Shown here one piece after another: positions 52,224 through 61,710 of a stretch of 64,000 bases of DNA. Source of the DNA: Paenibacillus brasilensis (GTDB lineage Bacteria > Bacillota > Bacilli > Paenibacillales > Paenibacillaceae); contig NZ_CP045298.1 in NCBI RefSeq assembly GCF_009363115.1, positions 248,001-312,000 of the forward strand, read 5' to 3'. How positions within the stretch are numbered: position 1 is the first letter of the stretch; each line of letters opens with the position of its first letter. Below the pieces are notes generated by a model. It did not search any database. It worked only from the letters and a program-made list of their open reading frames with translations, and had not been told where the DNA came from. The translations under genes were made by a program, and so were the position numbers.

Positions 52224-52624
52224 TGCTGATACCGAGTATTTATCACGATTGTTCTGGATGATAGCTACTTTCGTCCCATGATCAGCGCGGCTTGCTTTAA
52301 AATATCGACCTCCATCTTCAAACGCTGGTTCTCTTTTCGCAAAGCCAACAGTTCGTTTTCATCTGAAGAACGATTGTCTTTCTCCTTAAAGGAGCCTGAC
52401 GTCTGAGCTTGCTTGATCCAGCGATCTAAAGCTGAAGCTGTGAGGCCATATTCCTCCACAATCGCTGCCCGAGATTTCCCGTTTTCATAGAGTTGCACCA
52501 TTTGCTTTTTAAATTCTGAGGTGAAGGTTCGACGTTGTTGTTTTGGCATTGTAGATAATCCGCTCCTTAGTGTAATAGGTTTATTCTACAAGCCCCCATT
52601 TTTGTTGTCCAACTAAGTGTAGCC
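51412..52624 (-). mobile_element. IS3-family insertion (1213 bp) in a phage gene
   Basis: Flanked by gatc on both sides (51408-51411, 52625-52628), a probable 4-bp duplication. It carries OrfA and OrfB. A relative of the element at 55152-56359, not an identical copy. Confidence 0.75.
52265..52549 (-). CDS. IS3-family transposase OrfA
   Basis: 94 residues: HTH (SRAAIVEEYGLTASALDRWI) and leucine-zipper region (LLALRKENQRLKMEVDILKQ). Probably fused to OrfB by frameshifting. Confidence 0.9.
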   Translation of the reverse strand: MPKQQRRTFTSEFKKQMVQLYENGKSRAAIVEEYGLTASALDRWIKQAQTSGSFKEKDNRSSDENELLALRKENQRLKMEVDILKQAALIMGRK

Positions 52625-52979
52625 GATCCAGATCTCCTTACGCTTATGCGGCAGTGAAGCAATTACAGCAGAAATAACTTCAGTCAATTCTTCAACTGGC
52701 CTTGTTAGATCCATTTGTATATCTAATGCGGATTTTATCTTTGCCACGGATTTCATCACCTCCTCAAGATGTAAAATAAGCCCCTGTATTATTCAGAAGC
52801 TTTTCACACTTGTATCTTAAAATACTTCTGTTGCTGTAACGCTGCGGATTTTAAAAGGAAACATTGTTCTATTTATCCCCAATAAACGCCCATCCAAAAT
52901 CACTACAGATATTAGAGTTACAGAACAATTTATGGTAATATTAAACTATCAGCTGAAATTTAATAAAGGAACAAAAAAA

Positions 52980-53585
52980 ATGACTAAAAGTAAACTTACT
53001 CACTTTATATTAATTTTTTATATGGGCTGGACAATTAAGGAGCTAACATTTCATCCTCAAATATCTGATTTGGGGCTTTATTTGATATCCGTTTTGATAA
53101 AGCTGATTTTTTGGATCGGGTTGGTGATCATTTATTTCGTATGTATCGATCATTTAAGGATGCAACAAATCACTAGCTACTTGAAATTAAAACACAATGT
53201 TATCAAGGGAGTATTTACAGGCGGAATTATCGGACTCGTATTGGTAGTAATTGAACTTGCCATCTTTAAAGGTTTTAGTTTTGACATAGGAATCAGATGG
53301 ATCATTACACCGTTAGCGGCGTTTTCTGAGGAAGTGGTGTTCCGGGGATTCGTTATGAATAAACTAAGAGACCATCGGGTAAAGGGATATAACTTTATAC
53401 AAGCTATACTTTTTATGGGGATACACTTTCCAATAGGTATTATTTCAGGATATTCACTTCTTAACTATGTGACCATATTTCTCGTAGGATACATTCTTGG
53501 ATTTATATATAAAAAGACTTCTTCAATATGGGCTCCAACGATTGCACATAGTGTCTATAATATTCTTATTTATTTAAGGCAGTGA
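52980..53585 (+). CDS. CPBP-family intramembrane metalloprotease
   Basis: About 201 residues from ATG TKSKL, with aaagga about ten bases upstream; the frame is open 16 codons further upstream. Several membrane helices and the three CPBP motifs: EEVVFRG (EExxxR), LFMGIHF (FxxxH) and HSVYN (HxxxN). Related proteins (Rce1/Abi) process prenylated proteins or, in Gram-positives, bacteriocin-linked immunity. It is on the plus strand amid minus-strand phage genes, so it looks like moron cargo. Confidence 0.88.
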   Translation: MTKSKLTHFILIFYMGWTIKELTFHPQISDLGLYLISVLIKLIFWIGLVIIYFVCIDHLRMQQITSYLKLKHNVIKGVFTGGIIGLVLVVIELAIFKGFSFDIGIRWIITPLAAFSEEVVFRGFVMNKLRDHRVKGYNFIQAILFMGIHFPIGIISGYSLLNYVTIFLVGYILGFIYKKTSSIWAPTIAHSVYNILIYLRQ

Positions 53586-53827
53586 TGTACCTATTCCTTT
53601 TTAGGGCGTCAATCCTTTATGTTTTTACCGGTGATGTTGCTGAATCTGGAAAAGATGAAGTTATAAAAGTATTGGCCTTATTATTAGAAATAGTTAGCAC
53701 CTTCGCTAAGACTGAGAAGCTTAATGTCTGGATTAAACGCTCAAAACTCCTTATACAACATCCAAGGGGCTATAATTATAATCATTGGGGCTTGGGATCT
53801 ATGTGCGTTGATAAAATATTTGTATAA
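53582..53827 (+). CDS. Hypothetical 81-aa ORF, doubtful
   Basis: It overlaps the CPBP gene end by four bases (ATGA-type), which would fit coupling, and has a helical middle (KDEVIKVLALLLEIVSTFAK). No family recognised and the ends look poorly conserved in composition. It precedes a good terminator. Confidence 0.35.
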   Translation: MMYLFLFRASILYVFTGDVAESGKDEVIKVLALLLEIVSTFAKTEKLNVWIKRSKLLIQHPRGYNYNHWGLGSMCVDKIFV

Positions 53828-53864
53828 AGCTAACTGGACACAATAACTCAATAAACAAGAAGAG

Positions 53865-53896
53865 ACGGCAGCCGATAAAGTGGCTGCCGTTTTCTC
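53865..53896 (+). terminator. Terminator after the CPBP gene
   Basis: acggcagcc/ggctgccgt followed by tttctc. The next 250 bases up to 54156 show no gene. Confidence 0.85.
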
Positions 53897-54155
53897 AACT
53901 AACAGGCTGTTTAATGGACATAAATCTAAACTCTTTTCCGAATCCCAAGACGATAAAATAATGAAAAGGGGTTAGTCAACTGAATCAAGTAACAAAGCCT
54001 ATAAAACAATTATTGACCAAGCCTTCTTAGAAATAAAGAACGGTGGGTACTAGGCGCCAATTTGACTATTTTAAAAATTGATTTGTTTCTAATTTTAAAG
54101 CATTATATGATGGTTTCAGACATCGATGTACTTTAAAAAGAAAGAGAAGAAAAAT

Positions 54156-54611
54156 ATGAAGGCTGAAATTGAAAAAATACCGTCTTGTAGAATTGCATAC
54201 ATGAGACAGATTGGTCCTTATGGAATTGCAAATTCACAACTAATGGAGAAATTTAAATGTTGGGTTAAATCGAATAATTTATTTAATAATACGTCTATTA
54301 TCCTTGGTATTGCCCAAGATAATCCTGCATTTGTGAAGCCGGAAAATTGTCGCTACGATGCATGTTTGGTTCTCCCTGATGATTACTGTGTTAATGTTGA
54401 TGAAGTAAGCCTGAGTAACATTAGTGGAGGAAGATACGCTGTCTTTAAGATACATCATACAGCAGAAGCTGTTCAAAATGCTTGGGCTGAAATATTTTTG
54501 GAGTTAAAAAAACAAAGGTTCAGATTAGATGAAACCAGACCTATCTTGGAGCGATATACAGTTGAACTTATTAATAATCATTATTGCGAAATTTGCGTTC
54601 CTATCCAATAG
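54156..54611 (+). CDS. GyrI-like (effector-binding) domain protein
   Basis: 151 residues from ATG KAEIEKIPSCRIAYM; an ATG ten codons upstream lacks a ribosome site, whereas agaaagagaag precedes this one. Typical GyrI-like/AraC effector-binding signs: AYMRQIGPYG near the start, CRYDACLVLPDD in the middle, GGRYAVFKIHHT, ending in the YTVELINNHYCEICVPI strand. Family members bind small molecules or protect gyrase. There is no DNA-binding domain, so it is a stand-alone sensor or protective protein. Confidence 0.85.
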   Translation: MKAEIEKIPSCRIAYMRQIGPYGIANSQLMEKFKCWVKSNNLFNNTSIILGIAQDNPAFVKPENCRYDACLVLPDDYCVNVDEVSLSNISGGRYAVFKIHHTAEAVQNAWAEIFLELKKQRFRLDETRPILERYTVELINNHYCEICVPIQ

Positions 54612-54678
54612 ACGTATTAAGACATAGGTTGTTTCTATTATTGAAGGCAGTCTAATACTAATTCCCTTTTATAAAAGT

Positions 54679-54705
54679 AAAAGCCCTCTGTTTAAGAGGG
54701 CTTTT
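54679..54705. terminator. Bidirectional terminator
   Basis: aaaagccctc-tgtttaa-gagggctttt, with A and T runs, between convergent genes (54156 gene on plus, phage tail genes on minus). Confidence 0.88.
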
Positions 54706-54750
54706 GTGTATACAGTATATAATTTGTTTGTTGCTGGATAACTACGGATT

Positions 54751-54849
54751 TTATTTAAGGGAAGCTATAGCTTTATTTATTTCTTCTAGTTTAGTCTTAT
54801 ATTTAGCTAAATCAACTTCAACTGCTTCGGTAGGAGGTGCAGTAAACAT
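54751..54849 (-). CDS. Small phage protein (32 aa) coupled to the tail gene
   Basis: ATG overlaps the stop of the tail pseudogene (TAATG). Sequence begins MFTAPPTEAVEVDLAKYKTK and forms a short helix. Small proteins of this kind often follow tail genes. Function unknown. Confidence 0.45.
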   Translation of the reverse strand: MFTAPPTEAVEVDLAKYKTKLEEINKAIASLK

Positions 54850-55223
54850 TATATTGTCGAACTGCTAGAGCTTCCACCAGCAGGAATATTAACTGTAGCC
54901 ACAGTTTTTCCTCGGCTGAACAATTTTAGATTCCTAGAACCGGGTCGAATGTTGCATTAACAATCAAACCATTGAACAAATCACCACGCATTTCAGCAAT
55001 ATCATCACGAAAACCCCTGAGTGTTTTTTCGAGTCCCTCAATGTTCCCTACCTCTAAAGCAAGTCCACTCACAAATGCTTCGGAAAAATCCACAGGACCT
55101 TTTAAATAAGTAGCATCATCAACTGATCGAATGATAATAGGTCCCTGGATCGGTTACTCTTAGTTGGACAGAAAAAATAAGGGCTAGTAGAATGAAAACA
55201 TTAGAATTAGGAGCGGATCTACT

Positions 55224-55505
55224 ATGCCAAGACAAAGACGTACATTTACAGCAGATTTTAAGAAACAAATGGTTCAGTTATACGACAACGGAAAGCCGAG
55301 AGCAGCCATTGCGAGAGAGTATGAGCTTAGCCCATCGGCTCTAGATCGCTGGATCAAGCAGGCTCAAACCTCAGGTTCATTCGCTGAAAAAGATAACCGA
55401 ACTGCAGAAGAGAATGAACTCCTTGCGCTCCGTAAAGAAAATGAGCGACTCAAGATAGAGAATGATATTTTAAAGCAAGCCGCGCTGATCATGGGACGAA
55501 AGTAA
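55224..55505 (+). CDS. IS3-family transposase OrfA
   Basis: 93 residues, HTH (PRAAIAREYELSPSALDRWI) and coil (LLALRKENERLKIENDILKQ). About 80 percent alike to the OrfA at 52265-52549 by eye. Confidence 0.92.
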   Translation: MPRQRRTFTADFKKQMVQLYDNGKPRAAIAREYELSPSALDRWIKQAQTSGSFAEKDNRTAEENELLALRKENERLKIENDILKQAALIMGRK

Positions 55506-55546
55506 AAATCATTAAGCAAAACAGTGATAAATACTCGGTATCAGCA

Positions 55547-56341
55547 TTGTGTGAAGTCCTGCAAATCGCTAGAAGCACGTTCTACTATGAAGCGAAAGAA
55601 AAAGACAACGAAGACGAAGTAACTACGGCTATCGTAGAGATCTTTCATACCAATCGAAAGGCGTATGGAACGCGCAAGTTGAAAGTCAAACTTCAGGAGC
55701 AAGGATACACCGTTTCCAGACGTCGAATTGGACGGATTATGAAAGAGCAGGGCCTCGTGTCCACGTACACGATAGCGCAGTATAAGCCGCACAAGACCGC
55801 TTGTAACGAAGCAACAACGGCGAATGTGTTGAAGCGTGAATTTGATCAAACCGAAGCTAAACGTTTCGTAGTCAGCGATCTAACTTATGTGAAAGTTCAG
55901 CACAAGTGGCACTACATTTGCGTACTGATCGACTTATTTAATCGTGAAATCATTGGCCATAGTGCAGGTCCCAACAAAGATGCTGCTCTGATTTCCCGTG
56001 CCTTTGCCACGGTAGAGGGCGATTTGAGCGACATTCAGTGGTTTCATACGGATCGTGGAAGCGAATTTAGGAACCAAACCATGGACGAACTGCTAGAGAC
56101 CTTTGACATTGGCCGTTCCCTAAGTATGAAAGGCTGTCCCTACGACAATGCCGTGGCCGAAGCCACCTACAAAGTGATGAAAACAGAATTTGTAAACCAA
56201 ATGAATTTCCAGAGTCTTCATCATCTAAAACTAGAATTATATGATTATGTGAACTGGTTCAACAAGCATCGTATTCACGGCACATTAAGATACATGACGC
56301 CAGTCCAGTACAAAGCTGCAGCCCTTAAAAAAGTTGTCTGA
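55547..56341 (+). CDS. IS3-family transposase OrfB
   Basis: 264 residues with DDE residues in SDLTYVKV, FHTDRGSEFRN and AVAEATYKVMK. The frame is open from about 55500 (KIIKQNSDKYSVSALCEVLQ), so expression is probably by frameshift from OrfA just before its stop. Confidence 0.92.
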   Translation: MCEVLQIARSTFYYEAKEKDNEDEVTTAIVEIFHTNRKAYGTRKLKVKLQEQGYTVSRRRIGRIMKEQGLVSTYTIAQYKPHKTACNEATTANVLKREFDQTEAKRFVVSDLTYVKVQHKWHYICVLIDLFNREIIGHSAGPNKDAALISRAFATVEGDLSDIQWFHTDRGSEFRNQTMDELLETFDIGRSLSMKGCPYDNAVAEATYKVMKTEFVNQMNFQSLHHLKLELYDYVNWFNKHRIHGTLRYMTPVQYKAAALKKVV

Positions 56342-58039
56342 TTTACTGTTGACAGTCCAGTACGGAATAAGGTCCCTGTAATAATACCGCCCTCTATTTC
56401 ATTACCAATTAGTTTGCTTCCTCGTATTGTACTTGCATTAACTGTACTAGCCCTAATATCTGAAGCATTCATTTCTGAATTATCAATTTGGCCTGTAAGC
56501 TTGATTGACCTGGCAACTACGTTTCCCTGCATGTCTACTCGGAACGGCGCAATAGTATAATCGTCATTCCCTGCACTGATTCCGTTCGTATTAATTTTGG
56601 TTACGTTATTGCCACTACCAATTACTAAGGATACAAAGTTACCAAGTTGCCCGACAATCTGCTCGGCTACTACCCCGTGCGCTGTAATAGCCGTTCTTGC
56701 TGTTTTACCTCCATCGGTGGTTAAGAAACTCCGTTCGAAGTCATAATAACCTGGTTCAGTGCGTTGCTTTGATCCTGCAAGACGATGCCCCGTTGATCGT
56801 ACTTGATTTCTGTTTTGGAATTATCAATGTCAATCACGGCCTGCTTTGCAAAGGATTCAAAAACCTCCGTCCGGATCTTACCATTGGAAAACAAATTATT
56901 GATAATGTTTTTATTCCGCTCCAGGTCGGAAATAATGTCCGCATAGTCTCGTAAATTGACATTGGATATAGTAGGCTCGCTGTGTTTGTTACGGCTATAC
57001 GGATACTCTGTAAGCTCTGTAATTCGAGCTTTGAGTTTGTTCATGTCCATCGCCGGATCAATACACATTACAGCATCACCCAAATGCGGCTCCGGTTCCG
57101 AGTTATCAATTTTAAACAAGTCTGCCGTTGATACAGTTACCTCCAGCGTTACATTCTCCTGTTCGGCAAGAGCCTTCCGCGTAGCCTTCAACAAGTCCTC
57201 CGGTTCCTCTATGTCCTGCTCTTTAATCTCGCCATCATAAAACGGCACGGAATCACTGGCCCAATATTGAGCGTATGGCGATATTAAGTAATTCACCGCC
57301 AGCTTTCCGTTTACAATCGTTCCCGGTACACCGGAAAGCAAGCTCCGCTCCTCGTCCGTCAGTTTGGACGCATCCATTCCGATAAAAGTACGTCCATCCT
57401 ACATCTGTGCAAACATGCGTGTGACCAAAGATTCACCCTTATCTTTAGAGCTGCTGGATACGATATTCTTTTTAAGCCGGTACTGTAATCCGCTGTCGGT
57501 TCCGATCTTTTTTCTAAGGTTAATAGTGAAATTGTCTGGTTCAACCTCGCACTCATACATCTGAATGATCTTGTTAAGTGCTTCAAGACAAGTGCTTCGC
57601 CCAAAGTCCTTAACATCGTGCAGATCGAATGTGTCGTGAATAACAAACTTAAACCGTCCGCCTGTAGCAGCCGTAATCAAGTCTGTAAGCTGGTTGATAT
57701 GGATACCATAAGCTTCAGCAATGTATGAAGCATACGGAAACTTGTAATCATTGAGCTTGAACATAACGTGATTACAATATATATTGGCAGTCAGTTTTTT
57801 TCCCTCGCGTGATCGGCTACGAGACTGAATGACATAAAATTGGCCACGCTCATCTCGAACGTGGCCCTTGATTGCTATCTTTTCACGGTAATCATCGCTG
57901 GTTTATTGGAACCATAAAGGTTAACTCATATTCACTGTTGATCCTGCGCCGCCGCTGAATGTCGTAAGAGTCAGCCAGCGGTCCAACACGTCTCATGTTT
58001 TTATCAATACTTGCATAGTTGGATTCGCCATAAGTCACC

Positions 58040-58440
58040 TCAATACAAAAATTTATCTCTATGAGTAATACGACACAGCACCGTCCTGCCTGTCTCCGGG
58101 TCTGTCCAAGTCAGGTTGTTATTACCGAGATTCAAGTCAAAGAAATCTCCATTGTAAAGATGTGAAACATTCTGTCCATTCCGTGTAATCTTGAATTTGC
58201 CAAAATCAATAACAATTACTTCCCCAGGTCGGAATACATCTGTAAACTCGATATAGTCCGTATGATACCTGTCAGCATCTGCATGTAAGCTGCCTGCTCC
58301 AGACATACGCTCTGCTATCATCTCAATTTCACGGATAAACTCATACGTTTGGTTGGAGGGATTATTTGAAGGGAAGTATTGATCTTGGGTATCACGCTGA
58401 CGGTACTCGAAACCGGCCTGATAAGAACCATGAAATCGAT
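58040..58440 (-). pseudogene. Phage distal-tail-type protein, C-terminal fragment
   Basis: Reads FEYRQRDTQDQYFPSNNPSN ... EFTDVFRPGEVIVIDFGKFK ... TWTDPETGRTVLCRITHR, like the C-terminal half of siphophage Dit or tail-family proteins. Its 5' part is missing: at about 58440-58455 the sequence switches to the integrase gene on the other strand, a deletion junction. Confidence 0.6.
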
Positions 58441-58449
58441 GACCCATCC

Positions 58450-59684
58450 CTGATGAAGCTGTCTGAGAACTACCCGAAGTACAAAGACGCAACACGAAAA
58501 CTTAAGGATTACTTGGACGATCAATTAGCTGCTTTTAAAAGTGAAGTATTAAGCGGTAACTACATCAAACCCAGCAAGCTGACGTTTAAAAACTTTTATG
58601 AAAATGAGTGGGTTCCGAAGTACGCCGCAATAGAATTAAAGAACGGAGCCACCTTGGAATCTCACTGATCCAAAATCAAGAATCACGTTCTGCCGAAAAT
58701 TGGTCATATGACTATTGATGAAATTACAACCATGATTTTAGTGAAATTGTTCGCTGATATGAGAAAGCCCGGCGCCCGTGTTGATAAAAAAGGGACAAAG
58801 TCTACTCTTACATCGCGTACAATCCAGTATACTTACGATGTAACAAATAGCATATTCCAACGAGCCACAGAATGACGTGTACTGACCAAAAACCTCCTGG
58901 AAGGCGTTAAACGTCCACAAATTAGCAAAGAGGATAAAAAGGCCCGCAAAGACCGCAAAAACTACTTTGAAGAAGATGAGGCTGTCAAGGTAATTGATAA
59001 ATTACTTTATTCAGACTCTAAATGGAGACTTTTTTTCTTGGGGGCGATAATGGGAGGATTCCGACGCGGTGAGTTAATTGCTTTAGACGAAGACGATTGC
59101 GACTTTGAAAACAACAGATTAAGGATTGACGAGAGCATTTCAAGCACCAAAAATGGCCAGGCGGACATTACAGATACCAAGAATGAAGCATCTAACGATT
59201 ATGTAGATATGCCGCAATGGTATATGGAGGAACTGGCCGTCCATGTTAAAGGCATGCGAAAACTAAGGTTTGAGGCAAAGGCAAATGGGACATGGAAAGG
59301 CGGGGATCGCAACTTTGTTTTTCACTCAGGTACAGGGAAACCCTATTACCATACAACGCCGTCCCAGCAGTGGAAAAACTGGTGTGAGCGGTACGGCTTC
59401 CATAATGTATCACTTCATGGTCTTCTCCATACAAATGCAACGTATTTGCTGGGCCAGGGAGCATCTATCAAGGAGATTCAACATCGTTTGCGACACTCCA
59501 CTTTCAAGTGACCACAGATACCTATGCGCACGTCACCAAAAAGCTTAGTCGCAAAACGACAGCACACCTTGACGTCTTCGATCCGAAAGTTGGTCCCAAT
59601 CCGTCCCCAAAGGCGAAAAAAGTGCTCGTCCCCTATAAAATGAGTGCTATGATCTCAAGTTCTGAAAAAGCAAAAAACCCTTGA
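58450..59684 (+). pseudogene. Tyrosine recombinase (phage integrase), inactivated
   Basis: Collinear fragments: KLSENYPKYKDATRKLKDYL (N-terminal, truncated), SKIKNHVLPKIGHM, MGGFRRGELIALDEDD (catalytic Arg I), VSLHGLLHTNATYLLGQGAS, TTDTYAHVTKKLSRKTTAHL (catalytic Tyr). Lesions: stop TGA at 58666, stop TGA near 58873, frameshift near 59500, and the HxxR box reads HGLLH, so the second catalytic Arg is missing. Its place next to the tRNA fits an island integrase. Confidence 0.88.
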
Positions 59685-59697
59685 ATATCAAGGGTTT
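59672..59697 (-). terminator. Terminator of tRNA-Leu
   Basis: aaacccttga/tcaagggttt with T-run on the minus strand, 17 bases after the tRNA 3' end; it also overlaps the end of the integrase remnant. Confidence 0.8.
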
Positions 59698-59713
59698 CAT
59701 GCGATAAATTAAT

Positions 59714-59768
59714 ATGCCGAGGACCGGGATCGAACCGGTACGGTAGTCACCTACCGCAGGATTTTAAG
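59714..59768 (-). repeat. att repeat, right copy (inside tRNA-Leu)
   Basis: 55 bases identical to 41008-41062, covering the 3' half of the tRNA, so integration left the tRNA intact. Confidence 0.93.
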
Positions 59769-59800
59769 TCCTGTGCGTCTGCCAATTCCGCCACCCCGGC
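59715..59800 (-). tRNA. tRNA-Leu (anticodon UAA)
   Basis: 86 bases on the minus strand: acceptor gccgggg/cctcggc, discriminator A, anticodon stem cagga/tcctg with loop cttaaaa (anticodon TAA), long variable arm (gcggtaggtgactaccgt), T-loop gttcgatcc. CCA not encoded. Target of the island. Confidence 0.97.
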
Positions 59801-60036
59801 ATGCATTTAGGAACGTTGTTTTACACTTACTTGACTTGCAAGTACTGGAGAAACATTACTTATGGTTCTCATTATGTAAATACCGTTCAATTGGTCACCA
59901 ACATATAATACGACAATTTCATCGGTTTGTAAAGTGTTTTTTAAAAAAAATAATAAAATTCTCTGTTTGAATAACTTAAGGTCATTTGATTTACACTAAT
60001 AAACGTCTTTCCAAACTACCAGAAGGGGTGTTACGA

Positions 60037-60195
60037 ATGCGTGAAGGTATGATTCCAGCTGTTCTTGGAACGGTAGTATCAGCTTCAGGCGCTGTGTTGC
60101 TGAGCAGTAAGTATAAACTTGCAGCTACAGGCATTCTCGGTTTCGGACTGGCTCATGTTGTCCTGGGAGCGATTGATCTGATTGAGCATCGCTAA
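60037..60195 (+). CDS. Small membrane protein (52 aa), hypothetical
   Basis: Start ATG of REGMIPAVLG behind aggggtg; the frame extends 17 codons upstream without a ribosome site. Two hydrophobic segments (MIPAVLGTVVSASGAVLL and LAATGILGFGLAHVVLGAID). Ends LIEHR. Family not recognised. First gene outside the island. Confidence 0.75.
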   Translation: MREGMIPAVLGTVVSASGAVLLSSKYKLAATGILGFGLAHVVLGAIDLIEHR

Positions 60196-60326
60196 CTGTT
60201 TGGGAAGTGCCGGGAAGGATTCAAATTCCTTCCCGGTTTTATTTTTATAAACGTTTAGTCTGGAGCATAAGCGTTTATGTAAAGTTTAGAATCTGATTAT
60301 ACCTAAGAAGGAGCGAGTAATGTGCT

Positions 60327-60518
60327 ATGAGAAAAAATAACTCTGAAAAAAAGAATCATACCGACGATCAAAACGAATATAAACAATCTCTGGATAAGCG
60401 CGAGCCAGGATTTAATCGGATTCCTGACACCGATGCCGATACGCCTGCAGCTACCGATATGATTGATGAAGCCGTTGGTCGTGGAATAGACAAGTTGCGT
60501 AATGATTTTACAAAATAA
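60327..60518 (+). CDS. Small hydrophilic hypothetical protein (63 aa)
   Basis: Highly charged (MRKNNSEKKNHTDDQNEY), Asp/Thr-rich centre (PDTDADTPAATDMIDEAVGR), no membrane part. Ribosome site aaggag lies 13 bases upstream, rather far. No function can be given. Confidence 0.6.
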   Translation: MRKNNSEKKNHTDDQNEYKQSLDKREPGFNRIPDTDADTPAATDMIDEAVGRGIDKLRNDFTK

Positions 60519-60592
60519 AGTTTGGTAATAAAAAGGGGCTTATTGAGCATGTTTACCTAATTCTTAGTTATATGTACAGTGATTTCGTAAAA

Positions 60593-60745
60593 TCACTTGA
60601 AAATAAGCATAATCCAGCCAATAATCGAAATCCACAGCATGATGCTAATTAAAAGCCCGAATACAATACCTACAGAGAAATTACCTTCGGTCTTCGGCAT
60701 AGCATTGCCAAATTTTAATCTAAGCTTCAGTTGATCCCAGTTCAT
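60593..60745 (-). CDS. Small membrane protein (50 aa), hypothetical
   Basis: ATG behind ggaggggg. Polar N-terminus (MNWDQLKLRLKFGNAMPKTE) and one long membrane segment (VGIVFGLLISIMLWISIIGW). Conserved-looking small protein, no known role. Confidence 0.6.
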   Translation of the reverse strand: MNWDQLKLRLKFGNAMPKTEGNFSVGIVFGLLISIMLWISIIGWIMLIFK

Positions 60746-60841
60746 AGAACCCCCTCCTTAAGTTCTATTTCGGAATGTGAAGCTTATTTTTATAGATCAA
60801 TAGTCATATTTTTTAAAATAAAAAAAGGGTTATTTGTCCTA

Positions 60842-61171
60842 TCAGGCTGAACGAGGAAATAGTATTACAGCAATACCAACCAAACAAATCAATCCACCAA
60901 TGATATCGTACACATCAGGTGTCTTTTTATCAATCCACCAGCCCCATGCAATAGAAAGAACGATAAAGACACCTCCGTATGCTGCATACACACGCCCAAA
61001 GGAGGAGAACACCTGAAAGGTTGCAATGATCCCATACACAGCCAAAATCACTCCGCCGCAAAGTCCGACATACCATGTCTTCCCTTCACGCAGCCATTGC
61101 CAGATCAAATATCCTCCTCCAATTTCAGCGATGCCAGCCAGAATAAAAAGTAACGCTGCCTTTAACACCAT
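60842..61171 (-). CDS. ynfA: UPF0060 (YnfA) family membrane protein
   Basis: 109 residues, four membrane helices, with the family pattern: [20 protein letters not shown] near the start, [16 protein letters not shown], and [20 protein letters not shown]. YnfA-type proteins are small multidrug-resistance-like transporters of uncertain substrate. Full length. Confidence 0.9.
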   Translation of the reverse strand: MVLKAALLFILAGIAEIGGGYLIWQWLREGKTWYVGLCGGVILAVYGIIATFQVFSSFGRVYAAYGGVFIVLSIAWGWWIDKKTPDVYDIIGGLICLVGIAVILFPRSA

Positions 61172-61221
61172 TTCACATCCTTCATTCTGCTAAGCTTCTC
61201 GATTAATTTTTGAATGTCTCG

Positions 61222-61404
61222 TTAGAGCACTCGGCTTAAAATAATAATCACTGCAATCACACCGACCAGAATAAGCAGGTTGCTGACCTGACGCCATAAA
61301 CCAGAGACTCCCTCAGAGTGAAGCCTTTGCTGATTCACATCAAAGTTTGCTTTGGCTCCTTCAGCATCTACAGGCTTAGAGAACGGTCTGTTTTCTTCAT
61401 TCAT
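61222..61404 (-). CDS. Small tail-anchored membrane protein (60 aa)
   Basis: Start ATG of NEENRPFSKPV behind aaggagg; the frame is open 26 codons further upstream without a ribosome site. Polar N-terminal half and one C-terminal helix (NLLILVGVIAVIIILSRVL). Function unknown. Confidence 0.7.
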   Translation of the reverse strand: MNEENRPFSKPVDAEGAKANFDVNQQRLHSEGVSGLWRQVSNLLILVGVIAVIIILSRVL

Positions 61405-61552
61405 GTTAACAGCCTCCTTGTTAAGTTTCATCTTAATGATACCAAACTTTACCTCTGATTTCGCATTGATTTTATTGTACAATCATGTGTCGATATTCAC
61501 TGAATATAAAGTATGAAGATGAATTAGGGCAGAGTGGGTATTTAGACGCCTT

Positions 61553-61581
61553 TTATTGCAGGACGGTAGTTATGGTATAAT
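61553..61581 (+). promoter_or_regulatory. Promoter for the 61711-63051 unit
   Basis: ttattg, 17 bases, tataat with extended -10 (tggtataat), about 130 bases before the first gene. The gap 61405-61710 holds nothing else that I recognise. Confidence 0.65.
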
Positions 61582-61710
61582 TTAGTCAACTTGTTCAAGA
61601 ACGTAATCAGAAAATAGCTATTTCTTCAACGCTGATGGATTTACATCCAAGAATCCGCATCCCGATTACAAACCAGCATATTCTAATTGTAATTCCGAGG
61701 GAGGATACCG

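Larger units (their letters stand above)
51339..52756 (-). pseudogene. Small phage protein gene split by an IS
   Basis: Start ATG at 52756 after gaggaggtg. It reads MKSVAKIKSALDIQMDLTRP to KRKEIWI, is interrupted at 52624, and resumes after 51412 as LGGLDIAVGNALAEIQ to EEKE. Joined through one gatc copy it gives an in-frame 66-residue protein. Function unknown; its place before the lysis genes suggests a phage late gene. Confidence 0.6.
55152..56359 (+). mobile_element. IS3-family insertion (about 1.2 kb) in the tail gene
   Basis: Left end ggttactcttagttggaca, right end ttgacagtcca. The left end and the preceding ggatc are shared with the IS at 51412-52624, so both may prefer a similar target. 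Both ORFs look intact. Confidence 0.75.
54849..58036 (-). pseudogene. Siphophage tail protein (tail-associated endopeptidase type), degenerate
   Basis: Collinear fragments give one long protein: VTYGESNYASIDKNMRRVGP; MFKLNDYKFPYASYIAEAYG; MDASKLTDEERSLLSGVPGT; QIVGQLGNFVSLVIGSGNN; MQGNVVARSIKLTGQI; GPIIIRSVDDATYLKGPVDF. Lesions visible: frameshift near 57905, in-frame TAG near 57400, frameshift near 56730, IS insertion at 55152-56359, frameshift near 54945. Removing the IS restores the frame across the junction. The family assignment is from general resemblance to prophage tail/endopeptidase proteins. Confidence 0.7.
41008..59768. mobile_element. 18.7-kb decayed prophage/genomic island in tRNA-Leu
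   Basis: It is bounded by a perfect 55-bp direct repeat whose right copy is the 3' part of an intact tRNA-Leu. It contains an integrase pseudogene next to that tRNA, remnant siphophage tail, lysis and holin genes on the minus strand, four IS3-family insertions and cargo genes. All recognised phage functions are damaged, so it should no longer move by itself. Confidence 0.85.
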
